Source: Methylacidiphilales bacterium | GTDB taxonomy: Bacteria; Verrucomicrobiota; Verrucomicrobiia; Methylacidiphilales; UBA1321 | Assembly (NCBI GenBank): GCA_021272315.1 | Contig: JAJSLI010000015.1 | Location: 1-56,843, forward strand | Length of the DNA: 56,843 bases | Direction: 5' to 3' | Part shown: piece by piece, positions 39,681 to 48,053 of the stretch | Numbering within the stretch: position 1 is the stretch's first letter | Layout: each line of letters begins with the position of its first letter | Notes under the pieces: generated by a model | The model's input: the letters and a program-made list of their open reading frames with translations, nothing else | Told to the model about the DNA's origin: nothing | Database searches by the model: none | Program-made: the position numbers and the translations under genes

Positions 39681-41399
39681 CTAAACCCCCTCCGGCGCCT
39701 GGGGATCGCTTACCGGGAAGAGCAGCTTGAAGCGCGTCCCCTGGCCCACTTTCGACTCGATCTCCACATTGCTCTGGTGGTTCTCCATGATCTTCTTGAC
39801 GATGGCCAGCCCGATCCCCGTGCCCGATTCCTTGTAGGTCAAAAACGGTGCGAAAAGATTGTCGATCTGGTCCTGCGACATGCCCTGGCCCGTGTCGCGG
39901 ACCGACAGCGCAAGGTACGGTACGCCCTCCACGGTCTCAAGAGCCGCGCTCAAGCGCAGGGTTCCCCCCTTCGGCATCGCCTCCGCTCCGTTCAAAATCA
40001 GGTTCAAAAGCACCTGCTCGATTTGCGCGCGGTCGGCGCGGAACGGCGGCAAATCCTCCGGCACGCTGCTGCGCACGTCGATTCCCTGCCGCAGCAACTT
40101 GTGCCGCGTCAACAGGAAGACGTCGTCGATCAATTGCTCCGCGCGCACCGCCTCCTTGATCGGTTCCGACGACCGCGCAAACGAAAGCACTTGGTCGAGG
40201 ATGCGGTTCATCTGCCGCATTTTTTCACTGATCAACAGGGCATCCTTTTGCGACGTCGCATCGAGCTGTAGGCTTTCCATCAAGGCGTGAAATAGCATTT
40301 GCATCACGGTTAGCGGATTGCGGATTTCATGCGCGATCTCCGCCGCCAGCAGGCCCAGCGCCGAGAGTCGCTCGCTTGCCCGCAGCTTTTCTTCCATGTC
40401 CACCACGCGCGCCAGCAGCCGCCCCTTTTCGATGGCCACCGCGGAGAGATCTCCCAGCGTGGTCAGCAGCTTGATCTCGTCGTTGGAAAACCGGTGCCGC
40501 TGTTGCGTGTACACCACCAGCACGCCCAGCGTCTTTTCCGTGAAAATCAGCGGCGCGGCCAGCATCGACACCAACCGCTCCTGCCGCGCGAGATCGGTCT
40601 GCCCGTAGCCTTTTTCCTCCGTCACGTCGACCACCGCCAGCGGTTTGCGCCGCATGACGACGTTCCCCAGTAGAGAATCCTCCACGCTCAGGTTCGGTTT
40701 CTGCCGGTAAAGCTTCGTCCCGCCCTGGCAGGCGCGCAGGATCAACTCCGATCCGTCGTCATTCAACAGGAAAACCGCGCAGAGACGCGCCTTCATCAGA
40801 CGGGAAGTTTGCACCGTGACCTGCTCCAGGATTTCGTCGAGGTTCGTCTCCGAGAGGATCATCTGTGCGATATCGACAAGGCTCGTCAGTTGCCGCCCCT
40901 TCAACCGTAACTGGTCGATTTCCCAGGCCAGCTCCAGCCACTGTGCGGCTTCCGACGCCAGGTCGACCAATCGCGCCTCGTCCATCGCACCGAATGCATC
41001 GATCTTTACCGAGTCGACGTTGAGCAGCCCCACCACCTGCCCTCGCATCTCCACCGGCACCGCCATTTCCGAGCGGACCTTCGCGTTGATCGAGACGTAG
41101 CGCCGCTCCGCATGCACATCGCCCGTGCGTAACGGCTGGCCCGTTGTCGCCACCCAGCCCGTGATTCCTTCGCCCGGGCGCAGCTTCACCTTCTTCGCCC
41201 TTTCGCTCAACCCGAGGCTTGCCTCGATGTCGAGCAGCCCCGTGTTCGGGTTGATCAGGATAAACGAGCCCGAGTCGGCCCGGGTTGAACGCACCGCCGC
41301 TGCCAGGATGCGGTCCAGCGCTTTTTGCGGGTGCAGCAGCGTTCGCAGGTCGCGCCGCCGCAGATCGGAAAAAAGAGAGGTCCGGGTCGGTCGTTTCAT
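39681..41399 (-). CDS. GAF-domain sensor histidine kinase
   Basis: 572 residues from the ATG at 41399 that overlaps the glnD stop (ATGA). Two GAF domains (about 28-155 with WVATTGQPLRTGDV; about 185-325 with LLGNVVMRRKPLAVVDV), then a dimerisation helix with phosphorylatable His357 (GLLAAEIAHEIRNPLTVMQM) and a C-terminal HATPase (NLILNGAEAMPKGG, VRDTGQGMSQDQIDNLFAPF, GTGIGLAIVKKIM). No membrane helix, so cytosolic. The H-E-I-R-N-P-L box and HATPase resemble NtrB/AtoS-type kinases that feed sigma-54 activators; coupling to glnD suggests a link to nitrogen status, but this is inference. No response regulator nearby. Confidence 0.93.
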   Translation of the reverse strand: MKRPTRTSLFSDLRRRDLRTLLHPQKALDRILAAAVRSTRADSGSFILINPNTGLLDIEASLGLSERAKKVKLRPGEGITGWVATTGQPLRTGDVHAERRYVSINAKVRSEMAVPVEMRGQVVGLLNVDSVKIDAFGAMDEARLVDLASEAAQWLELAWEIDQLRLKGRQLTSLVDIAQMILSETNLDEILEQVTVQTSRLMKARLCAVFLLNDDGSELILRACQGGTKLYRQKPNLSVEDSLLGNVVMRRKPLAVVDVTEEKGYGQTDLARQERLVSMLAAPLIFTEKTLGVLVVYTQQRHRFSNDEIKLLTTLGDLSAVAIEKGRLLARVVDMEEKLRASERLSALGLLAAEIAHEIRNPLTVMQMLFHALMESLQLDATSQKDALLISEKMRQMNRILDQVLSFARSSEPIKEAVRAEQLIDDVFLLTRHKLLRQGIDVRSSVPEDLPPFRADRAQIEQVLLNLILNGAEAMPKGGTLRLSAALETVEGVPYLALSVRDTGQGMSQDQIDNLFAPFLTYKESGTGIGLAIVKKIMENHQSNVEIESKVGQGTRFKLLFPVSDPQAPEGV

Positions 41400-44143
41400 A
41401 TTGCGATCCACCTGCGCACCTCCTGCGTCAGGGTGGTGAGAACCTCTTCCGATTCAATCTTTTTCCCGCTCTTGTCACAGAGATAAAACGTGTCCAGCGC
41501 CGCGCCCTTTTCCGTGGTGATACGCGCCGAGACCAGGTTGAGTCCCGTGTCGGCGATGGCTCGGGCGATCCGGTAGAGCAGGCCCGGATAGTCGGGTGTC
41601 TGCACGTCGAGCAGGGTATGGGTTCGCGACGCGTTCTGATCCACCGACACTCGCGTTGGAAATTCCGAGGCATCGTAAATCGGCAGCCTCGGCTTCATTT
41701 TGCGGGTGAAGATCTGGCTGAAGTCGTACGGCTCCATCCCCATGGCCTGATTGAGGATTTTCTCGAACTCCGCGCGGTCCCGCGGATCGGTTGCCGCCTC
41801 CAGTTTTTCCGTTGCCACATAAAAGGTATTGATCGCGATGTCATCCGCCCGCGTAAAAATATCCGCCTTGAGGATGGTCAGGCCGCATGCCGCGAATGAA
41901 CCGGTGACGCGGGCAAAAAAGTGGTCCCGGTCCCACGAGACGATCGTGACCTCTGAGTAACCCTGCTCCGGAAAGTTTCGCCAGTGGATCACCGGTTGCA
42001 GGGAGGCGTCGTCGTGCGTGATCTGGTATTTCAGGAAGCTGTGCACGAGGGTGATGTGCTCCCGGATCAGGTCCTCCGACATGCTCTCGAAATAGCCCGG
42101 AGGCAGGTTCTCGAAATGGGCCGCGATCTCGGCCGGATCAAACTGCCGGTCGAGATTTTTCAGGATGCGCTGTTGCGTCTCGTGCCGCGCATGCTCCGCC
42201 AGGGTCACGAATTCCGTGATGCCGTTCAGTGCCCGCGTGGTCTGGTGGTAAAGCTGCCAGAGCAGCAGGTCCTTCCAGTCCGAGTAACTGCGCCCAGAGC
42301 CTGTTCCCCGTGTATCCGCGAAGGTCAACAACATCAGCAGGTCCAGCCGTTCCGGAGTCTGCACGATGCGCGCGAACTCAATGATCGTCTCCTCATTGTC
42401 GAGGTTCTTGCGTCGCGCGATCTCCGACATTGTCATGTGATGGTCCACCAGAAAGACCAGCGTCGAGAGATCCGTTCCCTTCAGCCTCATCCGCCGCGCC
42501 ACCCGCACCGCGTTTGCCGCGCTCGCCTCCGCATGGTGGCTGACGTTTTCCGATTTTCCCGTGTCGTGCAGCAGCATCGCCAGGTAAAGAATGTGCGGAC
42601 GCGCCGTCTGCTGCAGCAGGGGCCGGTATTTCGACAGCGGTGGCTCCGTCGCGTCGATGATCTTGTCCAGAATTTCGATGCAGACCAGCGTGTGCTCGTC
42701 CGCCGTGTAACGATGGAAAAATTCATGCTGCACCAGGCACGTCAATGGGCGAAATTCCGGAAAAAATCGTCCCAGAAAGCCGAGCTCGTGCATCGTCCGC
42801 AGCGCCCGCCCCACCTGTCCTTTGCGCGAGAGAATCGCCAGCAGGGTGTCCCGTACCGCCGTCTGATAAATGAACCGCCGATCCACCAGGTAAAGCCTCC
42901 GTCGCAGGCGCAACTTCAACTCCGGCCCCAGTTCCGCGTTGTGCTGCTGGGCGAGCAGAAAGACTCGCACCAGTCGCAGCGGCTCGTCCGAGAAGGTCGA
43001 GTTTGACGCCGCTTCGATCACCCCGTTTTCCAGCGCGAAACCGTCAATCTCCTCACGGTGCGTCGACTGGAACGGCAGAAACGACCAATGCGCCCGTCCC
43101 GCGCGGCTAGTCCCGCACAACCGGTTGCACAGCGTATTACCCAGGTTGTAAAGCAGCGACGTTTGCTCGTAGTAATCGCGCATGAACGCCTCCATTCGCC
43201 GTAAAATCGTCCGCTGCTGGTAGTGAAAACTATCTGCAATTTGCCCCTGTAACCGCAACGTAAGGACGTCCCCCGACCGCTTTTGCTGGTAGTGCAGCTC
43301 CGTCCGCACTCGCTGCAGAAAATCATACGCGCGGTCAAGCTGCTTGCGCTCCGAAGGCGTCACCAGTTGTGCGTCGACGAAGTGCTGCGTGTTCGCCAGC
43401 CCGCGTTTCACCTTTCCGATCCAAATCAGGTTTTGGTAATCGCGCAGACCTCCGCATCCTGTTTTCACATTGGGTTCCTGTAGAAAAACCGTGTTGCCCG
43501 CCTTGTCGTGCCGCTCGCGCTGGTCTGCCACCCTCCACTCCAGGAACTCTCGTTCTTTTCCGTGCAGACACCGCCGCTCGAAGGTCTTATCGAACTCGGC
43601 GAACAACGCTTCGTCACCGCTGAGATACCGCGCCTCCAACAGCGACGTCTTTGTCCGCAAGTCCCCGTTGGCCTGTGCGACCAGTTCCGACATCGTCCGG
43701 GTTGCGTGCCCCACCTGGAAACCTATGTCCCAAAGCACGTAAAGAATATGCTGCACAATGTCGTTGACCTGCGCCGTATCCTTCGTCCCGCTGCCCGGGT
43801 AGAGAAAAAGAATGTCAATGTCGCTGTACGGACTCAGTTCGCCCCGTCCAAATCCGCCCACGGCCAGCAGCGCGATCCGTGGCGGCTTTTCCAGATGAGT
43901 TCGCTGGTGCGTCTCCCACGCCCGGATCCAGATGTGCCGTAGCATCACCGTTATCACGTCGGCCCGCTTTTGCGCCAGGTCCAGGCCGCCCTCGCCGTTG
44001 ACGTGTTCCAGCCGCAGCCGGTGTTCCTCCAGCTTCAGGAATCGCCGGTAGACATCCAGCAGGTCCGTCGGGCGCATGTGGGAGTGATGCACCAGCTCTC
44101 GCTCGGCGTGGCGCAGTACTTTTTCCAGGTAGACCGGCGGCAT
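41396..44143 (-). CDS. glnD: [Protein-PII] uridylyltransferase / uridylyl-removing enzyme
   Basis: 915 residues. Senses glutamine and uridylylates or deuridylylates PII. Domains in order: nucleotidyltransferase with GGFGRGELSPYSDIDILF (96-113; acidic pair Asp108/Asp110), a GlnE-like helical region, an HD hydrolase domain with LAMLLHDTGKSENVSHHAEASA, and two ACT domains at the end (about 710-790 and 835-915, the second SVDQNASRTHTLLDVQTPDYPGLLYRIARAIADTGLNLVSARI). All catalytic and HD residues are intact. Full length for GlnD. Its ATG lies only 6 bp after a -10 hexamer, which predicts a leaderless mRNA. glnB/glnK are not in the window. Confidence 0.96.
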   Translation of the reverse strand: MPPVYLEKVLRHAERELVHHSHMRPTDLLDVYRRFLKLEEHRLRLEHVNGEGGLDLAQKRADVITVMLRHIWIRAWETHQRTHLEKPPRIALLAVGGFGRGELSPYSDIDILFLYPGSGTKDTAQVNDIVQHILYVLWDIGFQVGHATRTMSELVAQANGDLRTKTSLLEARYLSGDEALFAEFDKTFERRCLHGKEREFLEWRVADQRERHDKAGNTVFLQEPNVKTGCGGLRDYQNLIWIGKVKRGLANTQHFVDAQLVTPSERKQLDRAYDFLQRVRTELHYQQKRSGDVLTLRLQGQIADSFHYQQRTILRRMEAFMRDYYEQTSLLYNLGNTLCNRLCGTSRAGRAHWSFLPFQSTHREEIDGFALENGVIEAASNSTFSDEPLRLVRVFLLAQQHNAELGPELKLRLRRRLYLVDRRFIYQTAVRDTLLAILSRKGQVGRALRTMHELGFLGRFFPEFRPLTCLVQHEFFHRYTADEHTLVCIEILDKIIDATEPPLSKYRPLLQQTARPHILYLAMLLHDTGKSENVSHHAEASAANAVRVARRMRLKGTDLSTLVFLVDHHMTMSEIARRKNLDNEETIIEFARIVQTPERLDLLMLLTFADTRGTGSGRSYSDWKDLLLWQLYHQTTRALNGITEFVTLAEHARHETQQRILKNLDRQFDPAEIAAHFENLPPGYFESMSEDLIREHITLVHSFLKYQITHDDASLQPVIHWRNFPEQGYSEVTIVSWDRDHFFARVTGSFAACGLTILKADIFTRADDIAINTFYVATEKLEAATDPRDRAEFEKILNQAMGMEPYDFSQIFTRKMKPRLPIYDASEFPTRVSVDQNASRTHTLLDVQTPDYPGLLYRIARAIADTGLNLVSARITTEKGAALDTFYLCDKSGKKIESEEVLTTLTQEVRRWIAI

Positions 44144-44149
44144 CGGTTG

Positions 44150-44178
44150 AAATTAGAGTGTGTTTTCAAATAGGGCAA
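44150..44178 (-). promoter_or_regulatory. Sigma-70-type promoter of glnD, leaderless
   Basis: Reading the - strand: TTGCCC, 17-bp spacer TATTTGAAAACACACTC, TAATTT, then 6 bp to the glnD ATG. The predicted start of transcription coincides with the ATG. A near-identical arrangement precedes the gene starting at 46447. Confidence 0.5.
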
Positions 44179-44263
44179 GGTCGCGCAGGGGCGGCAAGTC
44201 AACTAACGTGCGAGTGACGATTTTCTTGCTCCATCGCGCGAACGACTTCACCCTTAACACCCC

Positions 44264-45028
44264 ATGCCCCAGCTCGGCCTCAATATCGACCACGTCGCCA
44301 CTCTTCGCGAAGCCCGCTACCGCAACTGGAAGCGGGGCCTCCCGCCAGAACCCAGCGTCCTCGAAGCCGCGCACCTGGCCGAACAAGGCGGTGCCCGATC
44401 CATCACCGTCCACCTGCGTGAAGACCGCCGCCATATCCAGCCTGCCGACGTTCGGGGTCTCTCCCATACAATTCAAGTCCCCCTCAATCTTGAAATGGCC
44501 GCGACGACTGTCATGGTCCGCCAAGCCCTTCTCTTCAAGCCGGACGAAGTCTGCCTCGTGCCCGAAAACCGCCAGGAAGTCACCACGGAGGGCGGCCTCG
44601 ACGCCGTTACCGATGCGCGTCGGCTCAAGGCCGTCATTGCCCGGCTTGCCGCCGCCAAAATCGGCGCCAGCGCCTTCATTGATGCCGATCTGTCGCAGGT
44701 TGACGCCGCCCATCGCGCCGGTGCCTGCGCTGTTGAACTCCACACCGGCAACTACGCCAACGCCACCGCCGCCGCCGCCCGCCACCGGGAACTTGCGCGT
44801 CACGCCCGTGCCGCCGCGCACGCCAACGATCTCGGCCTGCGCGTCAACGCCGGCCATGGCCTTCACTACACCAACGTCCGCGAGTATATTGAAGACGTTC
44901 CGCATCTCCACACGCTCAATATCGGCCATGCCATCATTTCCCGCGCCGTCTACGTCGGACTTCGCCAGGCCGTCGCGGAAATGGTCGTGCTGCTCGGTTC
45001 GCACAAGCAGATCCATAATGTTGATTAG
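44264..45028 (+). CDS. pdxJ: Pyridoxine 5'-phosphate synthase
   Basis: 254 residues. Condenses 1-deoxyxylulose 5-phosphate with 3-amino-2-oxopropyl phosphate to pyridoxine 5'-phosphate in the DXP-dependent vitamin B6 pathway. Diagnostic pattern: LGLNIDHVATLREAR (4-18), ITVHLREDRRHIQPADV, NLEMAAT, CLVPENRQEVTTEGGLD, VELHTGNYANA, VNAGHGLHYTNV and LNIGHAIISRAVYVGL. Full length, TIM barrel, active residues intact. It is divergent from glnD across 120 bp and is a single-gene unit. Presence of pdxJ implies the DXP route to B6 and so also pdxA/pdxB elsewhere. Confidence 0.97.
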   Translation: MPQLGLNIDHVATLREARYRNWKRGLPPEPSVLEAAHLAEQGGARSITVHLREDRRHIQPADVRGLSHTIQVPLNLEMAATTVMVRQALLFKPDEVCLVPENRQEVTTEGGLDAVTDARRLKAVIARLAAAKIGASAFIDADLSQVDAAHRAGACAVELHTGNYANATAAAARHRELARHARAAAHANDLGLRVNAGHGLHYTNVREYIEDVPHLHTLNIGHAIISRAVYVGLRQAVAEMVVLLGSHKQIHNVD

Positions 45029-45049
45029 GTTTGCTACGCGACGCGGAAC

Positions 45050-46447
45050 TTAGAAATCGCGCAGCGGGCTCGAGGCATCCGCCCGGGGGTTTAGCCCTTC
45101 CGGTTGCGGCAGGCTGTTTTCAAACGGGTGTTGCGCCGGACTCTTTTGATACCTGGCTTGGATGCCCGCATAAAGCGCATCGGTTGTTTGCGCTGAGTTT
45201 TGCGCCAGCAGATTGATCTGTTCGTCCAGAAATTGTGCCAGTTTTGCCGTTCCCGGCTCGATCCGCGGCAGCAGCGCGTGGTCAAGCGCCTCGTGGCAAA
45301 TCGCCTCCGGCGTGTCGCCCGCGTCTTCCGGCGGTTTCTGCACCCGAGTCCATCCGGCATGCACCGGCTGGCAGGCCAAGTACCCAGCCAGCAAGTGCGC
45401 TGCCGCCGGATCGGACGACTTTGCCGCCACCGCCCAGCCGTTCACCCGGGCCAGGCTCGCCCGCGTGAAATCCGTCGGTATCAGGGTGAACGCGTACCGG
45501 AATTTCGGCAACGACGCCGCAAAATCCGATGGCGCGATCAGCAACGAAGACCGTTGCTGCGCGAAAAGCGCACCCGGCATCTGTCCCGGCTTCGTCGGAG
45601 GAGCCGTCACAGTCAGGTCGCAAAAAAAAGTGTGGATCCACTCCAGCGCGTGCAGCTGCGATTCCCGCGTATCGTGATCCGAGATGTGCCACTCCCCGAG
45701 ATCGAGCGCCGGGTGCCCTGTTTCCGTGCAGAGAATGTTCCAAAAATCAAAATCGGCCGGAAGTTCCAGCGGATAGATCGGCTGCCCCGCGTCGTTCTTC
45801 ATCTGCAGCGAGCCCATCGCCCGTGCAATTTCCTCCATAACGTCCCAGGTCCAGTGTTGGTCCGGGTAACCGATCCCCGCGCGGTCGAAGTGCAGTTCGT
45901 TATAAAAAAGCACATCGACCGAAAATTCGTCCGGCACCGCCCGGATCCGCCCGTTTACCGTGAACGCCGCGATGCTTCGCGCCGCCGTGTCCGGATTCGG
46001 CGCACCTTCCGCCAGGTCGCGCTCGGGATCGAGTCCTGAAAAATCGCGCGAACCGATCAGGCACACGTCCGGCGGCGTTCCGGACGCGAACGCGTCGTGC
46101 AAGTCGCGCCGGTACGTCGCTTCGTCAGGGTCAATGGTCAGCAGCGCGCGCCGCCCCGTGCCGTTCGTGAAATCGTCCGCTTCGGCCTCCAACACCGTCG
46201 CGTCGTTGCCCGAAGCCCACGCCATCACATGCAGGGATGGCCCCGGCGGCACCTTCGGCGTGTTCGGATGCGGGACCGTCTCCGGCACCGGCAGGCCGTT
46301 CGGCCCCGGCTCCGGTGTCGAGGGGAAGGGCTGCTGGTTGTTGCTCTTCGGAATCTCGTCCTTCGTCCGGGGAAAAGTGAAATAGATGAAGAGCGCCGCG
46401 CCCAGCAAAGCGAGCAGGAAAAAGATGGCGACCTTCTTTTTGGGCAT
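45050..46447 (-). CDS. Membrane-tethered family 1 extracellular solute-binding protein, orphan
   Basis: 465 residues. N-terminal helix (5-23, KVAIFFLLALLGAALFIYF) without a lipobox Cys, a Pro-rich linker (about 40-72), then an extracellular solute-binding fold of the UgpB/MalE type: VMAWASGNDATVLEAEADDFTNGTGRRALLTIDPD, DVLFYNELHFDRAGIGYPDQHWTWDVMEE, LFAQQRSSLLIAP and SSDPAAAHLLAGYLA. Usually such proteins are encoded with two permeases and an ATPase; none is nearby, so it is an orphan binding or sensing protein held at the membrane. Predicted leaderless: ATG is 5 bp past the -10. Confidence 0.85.
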   Translation of the reverse strand: MPKKKVAIFFLLALLGAALFIYFTFPRTKDEIPKSNNQQPFPSTPEPGPNGLPVPETVPHPNTPKVPPGPSLHVMAWASGNDATVLEAEADDFTNGTGRRALLTIDPDEATYRRDLHDAFASGTPPDVCLIGSRDFSGLDPERDLAEGAPNPDTAARSIAAFTVNGRIRAVPDEFSVDVLFYNELHFDRAGIGYPDQHWTWDVMEEIARAMGSLQMKNDAGQPIYPLELPADFDFWNILCTETGHPALDLGEWHISDHDTRESQLHALEWIHTFFCDLTVTAPPTKPGQMPGALFAQQRSSLLIAPSDFAASLPKFRYAFTLIPTDFTRASLARVNGWAVAAKSSDPAAAHLLAGYLACQPVHAGWTRVQKPPEDAGDTPEAICHEALDHALLPRIEPGTAKLAQFLDEQINLLAQNSAQTTDALYAGIQARYQKSPAQHPFENSLPQPEGLNPRADASSPLRDF

Positions 46448-46452
46448 AAATC

Positions 46453-46481
46453 AATTTAGGGCGTGCTTTGAAATAGGACAA
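46453..46481 (-). promoter_or_regulatory. Sigma-70-type promoter of the solute-binding protein, leaderless
   Basis: On the - strand: TTGTCC, 17-bp spacer TATTTCAAAGCACGCCC, TAAATT, 5 bp, then ATG. The spacer shares TATTT.AAA.CAC.C.C with the glnD promoter, so the two sites may share a regulator or a common origin. Confidence 0.5.
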
Positions 46482-46538
46482 GGCCACTCAAAATTCCAAT
46501 CACTTCCCCGGAGTCTTGCGCAAGGTCGTATTCTCTTT

Positions 46539-46568
46539 GGGCGAAGCGTTACTGCCGTCCGCAGGACT
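46539..46568. repeat. 24-bp-core repeat at the 3' end of mnmE, copy 1
   Basis: GGGCGAAGCGTTACTGCCGT plus CCGC, then AGGACT. Same order and orientation as 48023-48053 at the 3' end of ald; the mnmE copy lacks one C. The last base is the first of the mnmE stop codon complement. Confidence 0.75.
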
Positions 46569-47896
46569 CACTTCCCAATGCAAAAATTCTGAAAGAGCCG
46601 TGTCAGGATGTCCTCGTTCGTCGTTTCGCCGATCACTTCGGCGAGATCGTGCAGCGCCTCGCGCAGTTCGAGGCTCACCACCTCCAGCCCGCGCGATTCC
46701 CGCAGCGCCTCGAGCGCGCGGTCGAGCGCCTGCGCCGCCCTTTGCAGCGTCGCGTTTTGTCGCGCGTTGATCGTCAGCACGGTTTCTGTCTCGTCCGTTG
46801 TCCCGGCCAGCAGCGCCGATTCGATGCGGGCTTCCAGATCGTCCAGCCCCGCCCCCGTCAGCGCGGAGAGCAAAACCGCGTCGTCCGGCAGCGACTCGTG
46901 CCGGCCAAGATCCGATTTGTTCGCGATCAGCACAACCGGCACGTTTTCCGGTGGATCGAACCTTGCCGTGCTGTAGGGCAGGTGCGCCTCCACCACGCGC
47001 AACAAAAGCTGAGCCTTTGACAGCAAAGCCCGCGCCCGCCGGTGCCCCTCGATTTCCACCGGGTCGGTCGAATCGCGCTGACCCGCCGTGTCGGCCAGCC
47101 GCAACGGCAGCCCGCGTACGCTGCACGGCGCCTCGATCCAGTCGCGCGTCGTGCCCGGCGTCGGCGCCACGATTGCGCGGTCCTCGCGCAGCAGCGCGTT
47201 GAGCAGGCTCGATTTGCCCACGTTCGGCTCGCCCACGATCACTGTCAGCGCGCCCTCCTGCAGGATGCGCCCCAGTGGAGCGGTGCGCAAAAGTTGTTCC
47301 AGCCTGCCGCGCGCCTTTTCCAGCCGGGCCGCAAATTCCGGCCCGACGCGCGGTTCGATGCCTTCCTCCGCGAAATCAAGGCTGGCTTCAAGGTGGCTCA
47401 GCAGGTCGACCAGCTCGGCCCGCACCGCCTCCAGAGCCGCGCCCAGCTTGCCTTCCTTCATCGCGCGCGCGCTGGCCAGTGCCCGCTCCGTCGGCGCATA
47501 GAGCAGGTCGAGCAGCCCCTCCGCCTGCGTCAGTGAAAGCCGGTCATTCAGGAAGGCGCGCTGTGTGAATTCGCCCGGCCGCGCTGCCCGTGCGCCCAGC
47601 TCAAGGCACGCCTGCACGATGGCTTCCGCGATGTGCGGATTGCCGTGGCACGAAATCTCCACCGTGTCCTCGCCCGTGAACGAGTGGGGCGCCCGCCAGA
47701 AGGTCAGCACCGCGTCATCGAGGATTTTCCCGTCGCGGGCGAGCGTCCGGTAAACCGCGCGGCCCGGTTTCCATTCCACCGGCACGGTCAGCAGACGATC
47801 CACCGTTGCGCGCGACTCCGGCCCGCTCAGCCGGATCACGGCCAGCGCGGCGACGCCCGGCGGCGTGCTCAAGGCAACGATCGTCTCGGTGGTCAT
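46568..47896 (-). CDS. mnmE: tRNA modification GTPase MnmE
   Basis: 442 residues from ATG 47896 (TTETIVALSTPPGVAALAVIRLSGP is the canonical start; the longer frame is rejected). With MnmG it adds the 5-carboxymethylaminomethyl group to U34 of certain tRNAs. N-terminal tetrahydrofolate-binding domain (about 1-120), helical domain, and an inserted G domain with GEPNVGKSS (222-230), DTAG (269-272) and VLIANKSD; the C-terminal Cys of FCIGK (439-442), which acts in catalysis, is present. The -10-like TACAAT 6 bp before the ATG would again give a leaderless mRNA, though the -35 is poor. Confidence 0.97.
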   Translation of the reverse strand: MTTETIVALSTPPGVAALAVIRLSGPESRATVDRLLTVPVEWKPGRAVYRTLARDGKILDDAVLTFWRAPHSFTGEDTVEISCHGNPHIAEAIVQACLELGARAARPGEFTQRAFLNDRLSLTQAEGLLDLLYAPTERALASARAMKEGKLGAALEAVRAELVDLLSHLEASLDFAEEGIEPRVGPEFAARLEKARGRLEQLLRTAPLGRILQEGALTVIVGEPNVGKSSLLNALLREDRAIVAPTPGTTRDWIEAPCSVRGLPLRLADTAGQRDSTDPVEIEGHRRARALLSKAQLLLRVVEAHLPYSTARFDPPENVPVVLIANKSDLGRHESLPDDAVLLSALTGAGLDDLEARIESALLAGTTDETETVLTINARQNATLQRAAQALDRALEALRESRGLEVVSLELREALHDLAEVIGETTNEDILTRLFQNFCIGK

Positions 47897-47904
47897 TTTC
47901 AGAT

Positions 47905-47930
47905 TGTAGCGGCGGTCTGCGACCGTCGCT
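47905..47930. repeat. GTAGCGGCGGTC dispersed repeat upstream of mnmE
   Basis: TGTAGCGGCGGTCTGCGACC runs on to GTCGCT. TGTAGCGGCGGTC recurs at 53232-53244 and, inverted, at 53441-53453; a decayed form, TGTAGCGGC, is at 49144. In this copy the complement supplies CGCTACAATC, i.e. the -10-like hexamer before mnmE. Confidence 0.65.
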
Positions 47931-48022
47931 AGCTTTGTTCGAAGAACTTCTCGAAGCAAGGACATCCACGTTAATCGTAACGTGACGAACGCGCAGCTTG
48001 GCCGTGGGTAGGACGTGTTTCA

Positions 48023-48053
48023 GGGCGAAGCGTTACTGCCGTCCGCCAGGACT
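48023..48053. repeat. 24-bp-core repeat at the 3' end of ald, copy 2
   Basis: GGGCGAAGCGTTACTGCCGT plus CCGCC, then AGGACT. Includes the ald stop codon and its last few codons (GGRQ). Matches 46539-46568 with one extra C. Confidence 0.75.
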
